Of a DNA stretch of 64,000 bases, positions 38,845-49,625 are shown one piece after another. Each line of letters starts with the position of its first letter. Position 1 is the first letter of the stretch. Source of the stretch: Pseudonocardia sp. C8 (GTDB lineage: Bacteria > Actinomycetota > Actinomycetes > Mycobacteriales > Pseudonocardiaceae); assembly GCF_014267175.1 (NCBI RefSeq), contig NZ_JACMTR010000002.1:2567501-2631500 (forward strand), in the 5' to 3' direction. The position numbers were made by a program, and so were the translations under genes. The notes beneath the pieces were generated by a model that saw only the letters and a list, made by a program, of their open reading frames with translations, was not told where the DNA came from and did no database searches.

Positions 38845-40116
38845 TCACGAGGTGCGGTCGGCGTCGGTCCCGTCGGCATCGGCGCGGCTGCGCGGCGGGC
38901 CGGTCGCGAGGAGCCGGGCCCGCGGATGGAGCCGGACCGCCTCGGCGGCGGTCGCCAGTTCCGCGAGGGCGATCGGGTCGGTGAGCGTTCGGCCGGTGAG
39001 TTCGCGGATCCGGCGGAGCCGGTAGCGGACGGTGTTCGGGTGGCAGTGCAGGATCTGTGCGGCGCGGTCGCAGGATCCGTCGTTGTCGAGGATGGCGCAC
39101 AGCGTGTCCAGCAGGGCGGTGCGGTCGTCCCGGGGGAGGGCGAGCACGGCGCCGAAGACCTCGTCGGCCAGGCGTTGCCCTTCGTCGGGGTCGTGGGCGA
39201 CCAGTGCGGCGAGCGGGCTGGAGCTGAACGTGCGCACCGCGGCGTGGCCGGGTTCGATACCGGCCAGTGCGGCCTTGGCCAGGTGCAACGCGCGCGGGGT
39301 GTCGCCCAGCGAGCGGTACAGCGGGCTCACGCCGGTGCGCGCGCCGGCCACCCGGCCGAGCAGGTCGAGCACGTCGGGGCGCTGGTCGTCGCGCAGCGAC
39401 ACGATGCCGGCCTGGAGGGTGGAGCTCAGCTGCCAGGCGGAGACGATCCCGAGCTCGGCCAGGCGGGCCTCGATGCCGGGCAGTCCTTCCTCCGCCAGGC
39501 CGCGGGTCTCGGCCGCGACCACGGCCAGTTTCGCGTCCAGGGCCAGGCCCAGCTGCCTGCCCGCCTCCCACGGGCCGGGGTCGGCGATCAGGTCCCCGTT
39601 GAGCAGTGCCCCGACCAGGGCCGAACGCTGACGCTGCTGCGAGGCGGCGATCTCCGCGGCCACCGCCCGGTACGCCTCCGTGACGTGCAGGGCGTGCTCG
39701 TCGTTGAGCTGCCAGAGCCGGCCGGCGGTGTCGACCAGTGCGTCGAGCATGTCCGGCCGGGCGTCCTGGCGGGCGCGGTCGACGAGCAGGTCCCACAGCA
39801 TGGCGCAGGCGATGCGGTAGCACTGCAGGACCTCCGGCAGCGGCGCGCCCTGCCGCGCGCGACGCCGCCCCGTCTCGAACGGCGCCGCGAGGTCCTGCGC
39901 GGTCGCGGGGTCGACGAGTCCGCCGACGATGTAGGTGAGGTTGACCGCGACCGAGTGATGGAGGTCGTCGACGGGGACGACCTCGCCGGTGCGGTAGAGG
40001 TCGATGCGCTCCCGGGCCGCCACGCACACCTCGTCGGTCAGCCGCGGCAGCTGCGGTTCGACCCACCCGAGGAGCTCGGAGAGAGCGCAGCTGCCGATGG
40101 CGGGTCGAGTGCTCAT
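38845..40116 (-). CDS. PucR/CdaR-type transcriptional regulator (paralogue 2)
   Basis: The 423-residue protein is a paralogue of the regulator at 19810: [55 protein letters not shown] and the helix-turn-helix [23 protein letters not shown] 40116 follows GAGGAGA. Both paralogues lie within a few genes of an FdhF/YdeP oxidoreductase, which suggests parallel duplicated modules, although here other genes intervene. Confidence 0.88.
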   Translation of the reverse strand: MSTRPAIGSCALSELLGWVEPQLPRLTDEVCVAARERIDLYRTGEVVPVDDLHHSVAVNLTYIVGGLVDPATAQDLAAPFETGRRRARQGAPLPEVLQCYRIACAMLWDLLVDRARQDARPDMLDALVDTAGRLWQLNDEHALHVTEAYRAVAAEIAASQQRQRSALVGALLNGDLIADPGPWEAGRQLGLALDAKLAVVAAETRGLAEEGLPGIEARLAELGIVSAWQLSSTLQAGIVSLRDDQRPDVLDLLGRVAGARTGVSPLYRSLGDTPRALHLAKAALAGIEPGHAAVRTFSSSPLAALVAHDPDEGQRLADEVFGAVLALPRDDRTALLDTLCAILDNDGSCDRAAQILHCHPNTVRYRLRRIRELTGRTLTDPIALAELATAAEAVRLHPRARLLATGPPRSRADADGTDADRTS

Positions 40117-40270
40117 GACGTCTCCTCGCCGGCCGCGGCACCGGACGGACACCCCGGCCGTCGCCGTGTGTTCCGCGCCAGGGGGCGAGCGTAGACGACG
40201 GCCCGTCCACCCGGGCACGTCACGACGCCGGCGGGCGTGGCCGGCGAGGTCGGACGTCGCCGGCGGGATC

Positions 40271-41230
40271 TCAGGCGAAGGCGGGACCACGCAGCGTCTC
40301 GGCCGGCCCACGGCCGAAACGTGCCCCGTACGCCTCCACGAACGACTCCGGGACGAAACCCCAGGAGGCGGCGACCTCGTCGACCGTGGTCTCCCCGGGA
40401 CGGTGGGACTCGAGGTCGCGGTGGGCGCGGTCGAGCCGGACCCGCTCGATGTCGTGTGCGGGAGGATGGTCGCGGTGCCGGACCCAGCATCCCTCGAGCA
40501 CGCGCACGCTCATCCCCGCGAACGCCGCGAGGCCCGCGAGCGTCAGCGGCCGTTCCGGATGCGTCTCGACGAGGTCGACGCAGCGGCCGACGGCGCGCGG
40601 CCCCCAGGTCGGGACGGGTTCGTCGAGCGCGTCCCGGTCGGGGTGGTCGGTCGCGAGCAGCAGCCCGGCCAGCAGCCGGTCCTGCAGCGGCTCCGCGCTG
40701 ATCGGGTGCGACAGCGACGACGTGCAGTCCGGCCGGGCGTGCACGGCCCGCCGGATCGCCTCGGTGAGCGCACGTCCCGCGTCGGTGTCCAGGGAGATCG
40801 TCGTGCGGAGCCGGAGCGGGCGGCGCACCGGGCGGCCGAGCAACGCCTCCAGCGCGTCCTCCAGCGCGGCGGAGCGGATCCGGACCAGCACGACGTCGAA
40901 GCGGTCGCTGGTGGCCATCGCGGTCTCGCACCGCGGGTCGAAGACCGCCGCACGTCCCGGGGCGAGATCGAGCTCGTCACCCCGGTGGTCGACGTGCAAC
41001 GCCCCGCGCAGCGGCAACCCGACCGCGTAGGTGGACTCGTCGAGCACCTCGACATGGACACTGTCGGTGCACCAGGTCTCCTCGACCCTGAACGGCCCGC
41101 GCTCCACCGTGTGCCGGTGGAACACGAACCGGGCGGCCGGGGAGTGGTCGAGGTGCATGAACACCGGCAGGTGGGCGTCTGCGGCGTCGATGTCCACGTC
41201 GTGGACGTCGGAGAACGACGGACCGGTCAT
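40271..41230 (-). CDS. AraC-family transcriptional regulator
   Basis: The 319-residue protein has an AraC_binding_2-like sensor half ([19 protein letters not shown]) and a C-terminal double helix-turn-helix ([45 protein letters not shown]). Such proteins activate catabolic genes in response to small effectors. The gene stands alone, with no clear target adjacent on either side. Confidence 0.85.
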   Translation of the reverse strand: MTGPSFSDVHDVDIDAADAHLPVFMHLDHSPAARFVFHRHTVERGPFRVEETWCTDSVHVEVLDESTYAVGLPLRGALHVDHRGDELDLAPGRAAVFDPRCETAMATSDRFDVVLVRIRSAALEDALEALLGRPVRRPLRLRTTISLDTDAGRALTEAIRRAVHARPDCTSSLSHPISAEPLQDRLLAGLLLATDHPDRDALDEPVPTWGPRAVGRCVDLVETHPERPLTLAGLAAFAGMSVRVLEGCWVRHRDHPPAHDIERVRLDRAHRDLESHRPGETTVDEVAASWGFVPESFVEAYGARFGRGPAETLRGPAFA

Positions 41231-41394
41231 CAGTACACCTTCCCCGGTGTCTGGCCGAACGGGCTGGTTGTCGGTCGCTGCGTGAGGGACCCATCTATCC
41301 GCGTGGCGCGCGCGTCGTCAAGACGGGGCGCCGGATCTGTGGGCGTCACCAGCACCCGTTGGCAGGCCGACCAGCGCGGTTGCCGCGGAGACGC

Positions 41395-42336
41395 TCACCT
41401 GTGCGGTGCCGGCGCCGCCGACGCGCGGGGAACGACGTGCCCGCGGCGGAGCAGGAGGGTGAGCACGCCCGCCACCGTGATGCCGGCGAGGTTGATGACC
41501 AGCTGCAGCGCGGCGCCGCCGCCGTCGTGCCAGTCGCCGGCGACCGCGGCGACGGCGGCGAACCCGGCGGCGGGCACGGTCGTGACCGAGATGAAGACCC
41601 CGATCAACGGCCCGGACTTCTCCGAGGTGAGCGCCACCATGCCGGCGGCGCCCGCCAGCAGGGCGACGATCACGGACCACGGGCCGACCTGATAGATGAA
41701 CGACACGTCGTCCAGTGCCCTGAGCGAGGCCGGATCGAACAGCCCGGTGGCGCGTGCGAGCAGGGTGAACGCCGCCGTGACGAGCATGGCGAACGGGAAC
41801 CCGACACCGAGGGCCAGCCCGGCGCGCGCGGCGAGGTCACGACGCTTCCCGACGACGGCGACCGCCAGCGCGGCGAGCGGCCCGAAGTCGGGCCCGACCA
41901 CCATCGCCCCCACGACGGTGATCACGGAGTCGGTGACGACGCCCACCGCGGCCAGCAGGCACGCGATGGTGAGGAACGCGAGGAACGTGGGGTTGAGCCG
42001 GCTCTCGTCACCGGTGGTGGCGACCAGCTCGTCCCAGATGACGGTGTCGTCGCTGTCGCCCGGGGTGGCGCGTTCCGCGGCGTCGGCGGTGTCGGAGAGC
42101 ATCATGTGGACCGGTTGGAGGCTGATCCCGCCGCGCCGGGTCAGCCCACGTTCGCTCAGCCGCTGCAGGACGTCCTCGGCGACCGCCCGCGCGACCTCGG
42201 CCTCGACGACGTCGCCGGCCGGTTGCCTGCTGACCCCGGGCGTGATCACCAGGTGCGCCACTCCCGGCTCGGCCTCCAGCAGCTCGATCACGGCATCGGT
42301 GTCGCGGGTGTCGGAGACGACCCTGAGATGCATCAT
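41395..42336 (-). CDS. DUF389-family membrane protein
   Basis: The 313-residue protein has a soluble N-terminal domain (MMHLRVVSDTRDTDAVIELL) and a C-terminal block of about six hydrophobic helices with VGAMVVGPDFGPLAALAVAV and FISVTTVPAAGFAAVAAVAG, the signature of the DUF389 (TIGR00271/TIGR00341-like) family. Its biochemical function is unknown. The start is ATG 42336 or the adjacent ATG one codon later. Confidence 0.82.
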   Translation of the reverse strand: MMHLRVVSDTRDTDAVIELLEAEPGVAHLVITPGVSRQPAGDVVEAEVARAVAEDVLQRLSERGLTRRGGISLQPVHMMLSDTADAAERATPGDSDDTVIWDELVATTGDESRLNPTFLAFLTIACLLAAVGVVTDSVITVVGAMVVGPDFGPLAALAVAVVGKRRDLAARAGLALGVGFPFAMLVTAAFTLLARATGLFDPASLRALDDVSFIYQVGPWSVIVALLAGAAGMVALTSEKSGPLIGVFISVTTVPAAGFAAVAAVAGDWHDGGGAALQLVINLAGITVAGVLTLLLRRGHVVPRASAAPAPHR

Positions 42337-42460
42337 GGGCGACAGTCTCCGGGCTCGGGCCCTCGCCCGGATCCCGGTTCACGACGAGCAGCGCCTGCGG
42401 CGCAGCGACCCCCCGAGTCGATGATCGTTGCTGTCGGGCCGGCGTGCGAGGATCCGCGGC

Positions 42461-42769
42461 ATGGCTACGACGTTCGCCGTCATCTACTCGTACACCGACG
42501 ACACGGAGCTGCGGGACGCCACCCGCCCGGCCCACCGCGAGTACCTCGGTCGGTTCGCCGACGACGGCTCCCTGCTCGTGGCCGGCGCGTGGGCACCGTC
42601 GGAGGCACCGGGCGGGCTGCTGGTGTTCCGGGCCGAGGACAAGGCGGCCGTGCAGGCGATCGTGGACGAGGACCCGTTCACCACGGCGGGTGTGGTGGCG
42701 TCCGCCGACATCCGCGAGTGGATCCCGCCGCTCGGGCCGCTCGCGGGCGCGCTCGCCGGGCGCGAGTGA
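42461..42769 (+). CDS. YCII-related protein
   Basis: The 102-residue protein matches the YCII fold pattern: FAVIYSYTDDTELRDATRPA, HREYLGRFADDGSLLVAGAW and VDEDPFTTAGVVASADIREW, including the conserved His and Asp. YCII proteins are small alpha/beta-barrel-like domains, some with dehydrochlorinase-like activity. A GAGGA site lies nine bases before ATG 42461. Its role is unknown. Confidence 0.8.
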   Translation: MATTFAVIYSYTDDTELRDATRPAHREYLGRFADDGSLLVAGAWAPSEAPGGLLVFRAEDKAAVQAIVDEDPFTTAGVVASADIREWIPPLGPLAGALAGRE

Positions 42770-42919
42770 CCCCGCACGACGGCCGTGCCGACCGCGGGCG
42801 TGCCCTGCCGGCCCGGAACGGCGTTCACTCGTTCGAGTGAACATCCGCCCCGGGCCGGGACGAACGGCGGCACGCGGTGTCCCACGATCACATCGGGACA
42901 CCGGCCGGGAGGAACGAGC

Positions 42920-43084
42920 ATGGCTGCAGTCGGGGATTCCGGGCACCGCGAGCGCCGCCCGGACGCCACGGTCGAGAACGTGAAACGGGCGCGTGTCGGG
43001 CAGCGGGCACCGGGACGGGCGGGGGAGGCCTTCGTCCGGCGGCTCTCGGAGGTGCTCCGGCGGGGCCCGGCGCCGTCGCGCTGA
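42920..43084 (+). CDS. Small basic hypothetical protein, 54 residues
   Basis: GGGAGGA precedes ATG 42920. The product is Arg-rich (ERRPDATVENVKRARVGQRA ... AFVRRLSEVLRRG) and ends 16 bases from the convergent membrane gene. The good ribosome site is the main support; no family was recognised. Confidence 0.4.
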   Translation: MAAVGDSGHRERRPDATVENVKRARVGQRAPGRAGEAFVRRLSEVLRRGPAPSR

Positions 43085-43100
43085 CGCGCCGGCAGTACAC

Positions 43101-43661
43101 TCAGCCGGATCGCGTGGCCCCGGAACCCGATCCGGCGCCCCGCCGGATCCGGCCCCACGGCTTGACCACCGACAGCGTGATCGCGACCAGCAGCAGGGTC
43201 GGGGACACCGTCGGCGGGAAGACCAGGTTGCCCAGGTCGAACGTCACGGCCTCGCCCGCGGCGAGCCGGCGGGCCAGCTCGGCCTGCGTGGTGACCTCCG
43301 ACCGCAGCGCCACGAGGACCAGCCCGGTCAGGACCACGTTGAGCACCAGCTTGACCGCGACCCACCAGTACCGCACGAGCCCCCACTTGCTGCCCAGGCC
43401 CAGGGCGACCCCGGACAGCAGGCACAGCAGGCCGCAGGCCAGCAGTGGCCAGATCGACACCAGCTCGAGGGTCTGCAACGAGAAGATCAGGGTGGCCGGC
43501 TCGTCGGTCGTCATCGCGGTGACGATCAGGACGGCCATCGCGACGTCGACGCCCAGCCACGCCCCGGCGGAGGCGATGTGCGTGACGAGCACGGCGCGCC
43601 GGGTGCGCACGCCGAGCCGGCGGGGGGTACGGGTCGGACGCGGGTGGGTCGCGGTGGTCAT
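43101..43661 (-). CDS. DUF2269-like four-helix membrane protein
   Basis: The 186-residue protein has four hydrophobic helices (AVLVTHIASAGAWLGVDVAM, IWPLLACGLLCLLSGVALG, WWVAVKLVLNVVLTGLVLVA, TLLLVAITLSVVKPWG), with His and Trp positions typical of DUF2269-like proteins. The function is unknown. ATG 43661 is the natural start. It is divergent from the MFS exporter, and 43662-43872 is their shared control region. Confidence 0.65.
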   Translation of the reverse strand: MTTATHPRPTRTPRRLGVRTRRAVLVTHIASAGAWLGVDVAMAVLIVTAMTTDEPATLIFSLQTLELVSIWPLLACGLLCLLSGVALGLGSKWGLVRYWWVAVKLVLNVVLTGLVLVALRSEVTTQAELARRLAAGEAVTFDLGNLVFPPTVSPTLLLVAITLSVVKPWGRIRRGAGSGSGATRSG

Positions 43662-43872
43662 GACGTGCCCTCCGAGGGGTGCGGCGGAACCCGGTCCCGG
43701 TCCGCCGGCGGCGCTGCGGTCGTCATGGAGCCACCGTGCTCGTTCCGGCCTGCCGTGTCGTCCGACCGCGGGCGATGGTCCGGGTACGTCCGGCGGAGTA
43801 CGCCGGGCCGGAGCGTCCCGAGTCGTTAGCTTGTGGTAAGCACATGGGTGCCCGATCCCTCCGCGAAGGCAG

Positions 43873-45285
43873 GTGGTGCACCCCGTGACCGACACCGTCC
43901 ACGAGACCGGCCGGCCGGGAGCCGGCCCGGGGGATCCGCCGCGCCCGCGCCGGCACCTGGTGTTCGCGGTCGTCGGGCTGGCGCTGCTGATGTTCTCGCT
44001 GGACCAGACGTCGGTCGCCACCGCGTTGACGACGATCGGCCGCGACCTCGGGTCCGAGCTCGCCTGGACCGGCTGGGTGATCACGGTGGCGGCGGTCGGG
44101 CAGATCCTGGCGCTCCCGCTGGGCGGCTGGCTCTCGGACCGGTTCGGCGGGCGCCGGATGTTCCTGGCCGGCGTCGCGGTGTTCACGCTGATGTCGGGGC
44201 TGAGCGCGTTGAGCCCGTCGATCGGGGTGCTGATCGCCTGCCGGCTGGTGCAGGGCCTGGCCGGGGGCGTGATGCTGCCGGCGGCCAACGGCGTGGTCGC
44301 GCACCAGTTCGGCCGCGACCGCGACCGCGCGCTGGCGCTGTTCACCAGCGTGTTCCCGATCGGCGCGATCCTCGGCCCGCTGCTGGGCGGGCTGGTGCTC
44401 ACCACCTGGTCCTGGCACGGGATCTTCCTGGTGAACGTGCCGCTCGGGATCGTGCTGGTGACGGCCGGGCTGGCGCTGGTCGACGACCCGCCGCACCGGC
44501 GGACCGGGCGGGTCGACGGGGCCGGGATCGCCCTGCTCGTGATCGCCCTGCTGGCGGTGATGCTGACGATCACCCGGCTGGGTTCGCCGGGTTCGGGGCC
44601 GGTGGTGACGGTGCTGGCCGCGGTGGTGGCGGCCGGGGCGGGCGCGGCGTTCGTGCGGCACTCCCGGCGGCGGGCGGACGCGGTGGTGCCGGTGCGGCTG
44701 CTGGCCGGGCGCGGGCTGGGGATCATGAACGTCACCAACGTGGTGTTCGGGGCCGTGGTGATCGGCTTCTCGGCGACGCTGCCGTTGTACGCCCAGGTCC
44801 GCTACGAGCTGCCGGCGTTCGTCGCGGGCGCGCTGCTGGCGGGCCGCGCGGTGGGGACGATCATCGGGTCGGGTGCGTCGGTGGCGCTGCTGCGTCGGGC
44901 GGGGTTCCGGCCGTTGCTGCTGGTCGGGCTGGTCGGGATCGTGGCCGGGATGGTGGCGACGGCGGTCGCGCCGCCGGCCGGGGACCCGGCGGTGTGGCTG
45001 CTCGGGGCGGCGACCCTGCTGGGGCTGGGCACCGGGGTGGCCGGACCGGCGGCGAACAACGCCGGCATGCACCTGGTACCCGGCGAGGTCGCGGCGGTGT
45101 CCGGCCTGCGGATCATGTTCCGCCAGGTGGGCGGGATCGCCGCGGTGTCGGTGATGACCGCGGTGATCACGGCCAGCAGCGACCCCGGCCGGGCCGGCGC
45201 GATCACCTTCGCCGCCCTCGCGGTCGTGCTGGCACTGGCCGGCGTGCTCGCGGCCCGGATCCCGAACCGCCGCGGCCGCTGGTGA
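43873..45285 (+). CDS. MFS drug/proton antiporter, EmrB/QacA-like
   Basis: The 470-residue protein has about 14 hydrophobic segments, with LDQTSVATALTTIGRDLG in the first helix, GGWLSDRFGGRRMFLAGV after the second and GPLLGGLVLTTWSWHGIFLVNVPLG as motif C, which marks antiporters of the DHA2 group. GTG 43873 and GTG 43885 are both plausible starts. Its substrate is unknown. Confidence 0.85.
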   Translation: MVHPVTDTVHETGRPGAGPGDPPRPRRHLVFAVVGLALLMFSLDQTSVATALTTIGRDLGSELAWTGWVITVAAVGQILALPLGGWLSDRFGGRRMFLAGVAVFTLMSGLSALSPSIGVLIACRLVQGLAGGVMLPAANGVVAHQFGRDRDRALALFTSVFPIGAILGPLLGGLVLTTWSWHGIFLVNVPLGIVLVTAGLALVDDPPHRRTGRVDGAGIALLVIALLAVMLTITRLGSPGSGPVVTVLAAVVAAGAGAAFVRHSRRRADAVVPVRLLAGRGLGIMNVTNVVFGAVVIGFSATLPLYAQVRYELPAFVAGALLAGRAVGTIIGSGASVALLRRAGFRPLLLVGLVGIVAGMVATAVAPPAGDPAVWLLGAATLLGLGTGVAGPAANNAGMHLVPGEVAAVSGLRIMFRQVGGIAAVSVMTAVITASSDPGRAGAITFAALAVVLALAGVLAARIPNRRGRW

Positions 45286-45321
45286 GGGTCCGCCGGCCGC
45301 GCGGAGCCGGCACCCGCCCGG

Positions 45322-46089
45322 TCAGGTCGCGGAGCGGATGAGCTCGGCGATCCCGGTGTGACCGGCGCTCTCCGCGTGCCGGAGAGCGGTCACGCCGTCC
45401 CGGTCCGGGATGCCCGGGTCGGCCCCGGCGTCGAGGAGCAGCCGCACGATCTCCTGGTGGCGCGGACCGCCGTCGCCGAGCACCACGGCCTCCAGCAGCG
45501 CCGTCCACCCCAGGTCGTTGACGTGGTCGACGTCGATCCCGGTGCGGAGTACGGCGCGCACGTAGTCGACGTGGCCGCGCTCGCAGGCCGGGATGAGCGC
45601 GGTGCCGCCGAACCGGTTGGTCACCGTGAGGTCGGGGCCTGCGGGCAGCAGGGCCTCGAGCATGGCGACGCTGCCGGTCACCCCGGTCACCAGGAACGCG
45701 CTGTCCCGGCGGTCGTCCTGGGCGTCGGGGTCGGCGCCGGCCCGGACGAGCTCCCGGGCCACCTCGACGTGGTCGCCCAGCGCCGCCAGGAGCAGCGGGG
45801 TGCGCCGGTGCACGTCGCGGGCCTCGACGTCGGCGCCCGCCGCGAGCGCGGCACGGACCTGGTCGAGCGCGCCGGCCGCGGCGGCGCGGAGGAGCTGCTG
45901 ATCGACCATCGGGTTCCTCCCGGCGTCTCGGGACCGCGGCACGGGCGGGACCGGCTGCACCCCCTGCGCGGGTGGCCCGGCGGGCGTCACCGGTGGGGGT
46001 GGCGCCGGCGCGCAGGCGGCGAGCGCGGCGGCGGTGAGCACACCGAGCACGACCCTGCCGAGCATGCCGGTCCTGCCGCCCACGGTCAC
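45322..46089 (-). CDS. Ankyrin-repeat lipoprotein
   Basis: The 255-residue protein has a lipoprotein signal ([18 protein letters not shown], lipobox LAAC), a Pro-rich linker, and about five ankyrin repeats ([55 protein letters not shown]). GTG 46089 with GGAGA upstream is chosen; ATG 46065 also leaves the signal intact. Surface-anchored ankyrin proteins of this kind are sometimes paired with catalases or heme proteins. The next gene upstream encodes a secreted GlcG/HbpS-like protein. Confidence 0.82.
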   Translation of the reverse strand: MTVGGRTGMLGRVVLGVLTAAALAACAPAPPPPVTPAGPPAQGVQPVPPVPRSRDAGRNPMVDQQLLRAAAAGALDQVRAALAAGADVEARDVHRRTPLLLAALGDHVEVARELVRAGADPDAQDDRRDSAFLVTGVTGSVAMLEALLPAGPDLTVTNRFGGTALIPACERGHVDYVRAVLRTGIDVDHVNDLGWTALLEAVVLGDGGPRHQEIVRLLLDAGADPGIPDRDGVTALRHAESAGHTGIAELIRSAT

Positions 46090-46115
46090 ATCATTCTCCG
46101 GCCCCCGGGCGGCGG

Positions 46116-46655
46116 TCACCGCAGGTCGGCCCGGACGGCGTCCAGGCCGGCGCGGGCGAACTCCTCGTCGAGGTCCCCGCTGGGCGCCCCGGCGACCCCG
46201 ATCCCGGCGATCGGCGACCCGGCGATCACCGGGACGCCACCGGCCAGGAACAGGGTGCCGGGGATGTCCCGCAGCGTCGCCCCGTTCCCGCCGACCTGCC
46301 CGCTCAGCTCGGAGGTGGCCCGGCCCCAGGCCACTGCGGTGAACGCCTTCCGCCGGGCCGACTCGCCGCTCTGCGGGCCGGCACCGTCGCCGGTCAGCCG
46401 TACCCGCTCGTTGCCCGCCCGGTCCACGATCGACACCGTGACCCGCTGCCCCTCGGCCTCGGCGGCGTCCAGTGCGGCGTGGGCGGCCTTCGTCGCGGCG
46501 TCGATCCCGAGCACCGGCTGCTGGACGACCGCGGCCGGCGGCTGCGGCGGCGGGGCCGCGGCCGCATGCGCGGCGGTCAGCCCGGTGGTGCCGCCGAGGA
46601 CGGCGAGGCCGAGCAGGGTGCCGGCGACGAGGCGGGTACGGGAGGTGGTCGGCAT
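46116..46655 (-). CDS. Secreted GlcG/HbpS-family protein
   Basis: The 179-residue protein starts with a cleavable signal peptide ([24 protein letters not shown]). The mature part has the GlcG/HbpS pattern [26 protein letters not shown] and [20 protein letters not shown]. HbpS of Streptomyces binds heme outside the cell and signals to a two-component system; a sensor kinase is divergent here. AAGGAG precedes ATG 46655. It lies 26 bases upstream of the ankyrin lipoprotein and is probably in the same operon. Confidence 0.82.
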   Translation of the reverse strand: MPTTSRTRLVAGTLLGLAVLGGTTGLTAAHAAAAPPPQPPAAVVQQPVLGIDAATKAAHAALDAAEAEGQRVTVSIVDRAGNERVRLTGDGAGPQSGESARRKAFTAVAWGRATSELSGQVGGNGATLRDIPGTLFLAGGVPVIAGSPIAGIGVAGAPSGDLDEEFARAGLDAVRADLR

Positions 46656-46827
46656 CGGGATCTCCTTCGCTGGGATGCGCTGTGCCTCCAGCCTCGGCCG
46701 GGAGCGGGCCCCCGCCATCGTCGGGACGGATCGTCCCGGGGCACCGCACGGTGGACCACGGATCAACCGATCCATCGATGCCGGCCGGCCGCGACCGGCC
46801 TACGTTGGGTCGGATGCGAGGACGAGC

Positions 46828-47988
46828 GTGATCGAGCGGCCGGCGCCGCCACCCGGGGGCCGGCTCTACCGCGCCATGCACGTGGGCTTCTTCGTGCTGC
46901 TCGCGTCGTCGGCGTGGCGCTACGTCTCGGGGCACGGCGCGGCGGGCCTGACCCCGCTGGTGCTCGGGCTCTCCGCCGGACTGGTCGCCGTCTACGTCCT
47001 CGGGCTGGTCGTGGGGGAGACCCACCGGCACGTGCGGCACGTGTGGCCGGCCGCGGTGATCGCCGTGTGGTGCGCGCTGGTCCTCGCGGCGCCCAGCTTC
47101 AGCTGGTGCGCGGTCCCGCTGTTCTTCGTCTGCCTGCGGCTGCTGCGGCCCCGGCCGCTGATCGTCGCCGTCGTGCTGCTGACCGCCACGGTGATCTTCG
47201 CGCAGCTGCGCCTGGCCGCCGAGGTCGACCTGATCGAGGTGCTCGTGCCGATGGCGGTGGCGACGATGGCCACGGCGGTGTTCCTGGAGCTGCGCCGGGA
47301 GAACGAGCGGCGCGAGGCGCTGATCGAGGAGCTGGTGCGGACCCGGGGCGAGCTGGCCGACGCCCAGCGCGCCGCCGGTATCAGCTGGGAACGCGCACGG
47401 CTGGCCGGCGAGATCCACGACACCATCGCCCAGGGGCTGTCCAGCATCCGGATGCTGCTGCAGGCGGCCGAACGGGACGGCGACACCCACGAGCACGTGC
47501 GGCGTGCCGGCCAGGTCGCGGAGGACAACCTCGCCGAGGCGCGCCGGTTCGTCCGCGGGCTCGCGCCGGCGGCGCTCGACCGGACGTCGCTGCCCGAGGC
47601 GCTGCGCGAGCTGGCAGGGCGGACGACAGCCGAGTCCGGTGTGGACGTGCGCGTCGAGGTGGTGGGCGACCCGCTGCCGACCGGCGGGGACCGGGACGCG
47701 GTGCTGTTGCGGGTCGCGCAGGGCGCGCTGGCGAACGTCCGCGAGCACAGTGCGGCCCGCCTCGCCGCGGTGACGCTGACCTACCTGGAGGATGCGGTGA
47801 TGCTGGACGTCCGCGACGACGGCGTCGGGTTCGACCCGGCCGACCCACCGCGCGGGACGGGCCGCGGGTTCGGCCTCTCCGCGATGCGGGTGCGGGTGGA
47901 GCAGCTCGGCGGCACGGTGGCCGTCGAGAGCCGGCCCGGCGACGGGACGGCCGTGGCCGTGACCCTGCCGGTGGGAGGTGGCGCGTGA
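46828..47988 (+). CDS. NarL-type sensor histidine kinase
   Basis: The 386-residue protein has about five or six N-terminal membrane helices, a HisKA_3 dimerisation domain with the phospho-acceptor in [16 protein letters not shown] (His197), and a HATPase_c domain ([20 protein letters not shown]). There is no large extracytoplasmic sensor loop, so it may sense within the membrane or through a partner such as the divergent HbpS-like protein (inference). The GTG start overlaps nothing; its stop overlaps the response regulator start. Confidence 0.9.
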   Translation: MIERPAPPPGGRLYRAMHVGFFVLLASSAWRYVSGHGAAGLTPLVLGLSAGLVAVYVLGLVVGETHRHVRHVWPAAVIAVWCALVLAAPSFSWCAVPLFFVCLRLLRPRPLIVAVVLLTATVIFAQLRLAAEVDLIEVLVPMAVATMATAVFLELRRENERREALIEELVRTRGELADAQRAAGISWERARLAGEIHDTIAQGLSSIRMLLQAAERDGDTHEHVRRAGQVAEDNLAEARRFVRGLAPAALDRTSLPEALRELAGRTTAESGVDVRVEVVGDPLPTGGDRDAVLLRVAQGALANVREHSAARLAAVTLTYLEDAVMLDVRDDGVGFDPADPPRGTGRGFGLSAMRVRVEQLGGTVAVESRPGDGTAVAVTLPVGGGA

Positions 47989-48617
47989 CCGGCGTGGTGC
48001 GGGTGCTGGTGGTCGACGACCACCCCGTGGTCCGCGCCGGGCTGCGGGCACTGCTCACCGGCGTGGCCGGCCTCGAGGTGGTCGGCGAGGCGGGGACCGC
48101 CGCCGAGGCGCTCCAGCAGGCGAGCACCCGGCACCCCGACGTGGTGCTGATGGACCTCCAGCTCGGCGACGGCGTCGAGGGGGTCGAGGCGACCCGACGG
48201 CTGCGGGCGCTGGAGCACCCGCCCCGGGTGCTGGTGCTGACCACCTACGACGCCGACACCGACATCACCCGCGCCGTCGACGCCGGGGCGACCGGGTACC
48301 TGCTCAAGGCCGGCCAGCCGGAGGTGCTGTTCCAGGCGATCCGCGCCACCGCGCAGGGCCAGACGATGCTGTCCCCGGAGATCGCCTCGCGCCTGCTGCA
48401 GCACAGCCGCGCCCCCGAGCGGTCGCTGAGCGCGCGCGAGGTCGAGATCCTCGAGCTGCTCGCGCAGGGTCTGAGCAACCGGGACCTGGCGCGCCGGCTG
48501 TTCCTCAGCGAGGCGACGGTGAAGACCCATCTCGTGCACATCTACGCCAAGCTCGGCGTGGACAGCCGGACGGCCGCGGTGAGCGCCGCGGTGGAACGGC
48601 GCCTGATCCGGCTCTGA
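47985..48617 (+). CDS. LuxR/NarL-family response regulator
   Basis: The 210-residue protein has a receiver domain ([15 protein letters not shown], phospho-acceptor Asp57 in [17 protein letters not shown]) and a C-terminal LuxR helix-turn-helix ([40 protein letters not shown]). GTG 47985 overlaps the kinase stop (GTGA). The pair forms a complete two-component system; the ankyrin/GlcG genes upstream are the likeliest targets by position. Confidence 0.92.
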   Translation: MTGVVRVLVVDDHPVVRAGLRALLTGVAGLEVVGEAGTAAEALQQASTRHPDVVLMDLQLGDGVEGVEATRRLRALEHPPRVLVLTTYDADTDITRAVDAGATGYLLKAGQPEVLFQAIRATAQGQTMLSPEIASRLLQHSRAPERSLSAREVEILELLAQGLSNRDLARRLFLSEATVKTHLVHIYAKLGVDSRTAAVSAAVERRLIRL

Positions 48618-48635
48618 TGCGATGACCAGCGCGGG

Positions 48636-49610
48636 TCAGAGGTCGAGCACGAGCCGGGGGCACCGGGCCCGGGACACGCAGATCATCATCACGTCGTGGG
48701 CCTCCCGTTCCTCGTCGGTGAGCACCGAGTCCCGGTGGTCCACCTCGCCGGACAGGACGCCGGTCTCGCAGGTCCCGCAGATGCCGTCCTGGCAGGACGA
48801 CAGCACCGGCAGCCCCGCCTCCTCGACGACGTCGAGGATCGACCGGTCGGCGGGGACGGTCAGCGTCGTGCCGGACTGCGCCAGCTCGACCTCGAAGGAC
48901 CCGGTGGGCCCGTCGGTCGCGCCGGCCCGGGCCGCGAACCGTTCCACGTGGAGCGCGCCCCGGGGCCAGTGCGCGCAGCGTTCCTCGACCGCGGCCAGCA
49001 GCGGCTCGGGCCCGCAGCAGTAGACGGCCACGTCGTCCGCCGTCGCGCCCGGCTCGGCCAGGATCGTCGCCAGGTCGAGCAGGCCGGCCTCGTCGGCCGG
49101 GCAGATCTCCACCCGGCCCGGGTACAGGCGTTCGAGGCGGTCCCGGAACGCCATCGACGCGCGGGTCCGGCCGCCGTACACCAGCCGCCAGCCGGCACCG
49201 GACGCCTCGGCGCGGGCGACCATCGGCAGGATCGGGGTGATCCCGATCCCGCCGGCGACGAACACGTACCGGCGGGCCGGTGCCAGCGCGAAGTGGTTGC
49301 GGGGCCCGCGCACCCGTACGGTGTCGCCCTCGGCGAGGTGGTCGTGGACGTGGGCGGACCCGCCGCGCCCGTCCGGCTCGCGCAGCACCGCGACCTGCAG
49401 GACGGCGCGTTCCGCGGGGTCGCCGCACAGCGAGTACTGCCGGGTGAGCTCGCCGGTGAGGACCAGGTCGACGTGCGCGCCCGGTTCCCAGGCGGGCAGG
49501 TCGGCCCCGTCCGGGGCGCGCAGCGTCAGCTGAACGACCCCGTCGGCCAGCTCCTCCTTCTTGTCCAGCACCAGGTCGAGCTCGTGCTCGGTGCGGTCGT
49601 CGGTCGTCAT
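48636..49610 (-). CDS. VanB-like Rieske oxygenase reductase
   Basis: The 324-residue protein has the phthalate-dioxygenase-reductase order: flavin domain with RQYSLCG, NAD domain with VFVAGGIGITPILPMVARAE, and C-terminal 2Fe-2S ferredoxin (SCQDGICGTCETGVL, later Cys in CVSRARC). It passes electrons from NAD(P)H to the Rieske oxygenase at 49853. It is the last gene of the leftward operon that starts with the transporter at 52266. Confidence 0.9.
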   Translation of the reverse strand: MTTDDRTEHELDLVLDKKEELADGVVQLTLRAPDGADLPAWEPGAHVDLVLTGELTRQYSLCGDPAERAVLQVAVLREPDGRGGSAHVHDHLAEGDTVRVRGPRNHFALAPARRYVFVAGGIGITPILPMVARAEASGAGWRLVYGGRTRASMAFRDRLERLYPGRVEICPADEAGLLDLATILAEPGATADDVAVYCCGPEPLLAAVEERCAHWPRGALHVERFAARAGATDGPTGSFEVELAQSGTTLTVPADRSILDVVEEAGLPVLSSCQDGICGTCETGVLSGEVDHRDSVLTDEEREAHDVMMICVSRARCPRLVLDL

Positions 49611-49625
49611 GGCAGCTCCTCGTCC

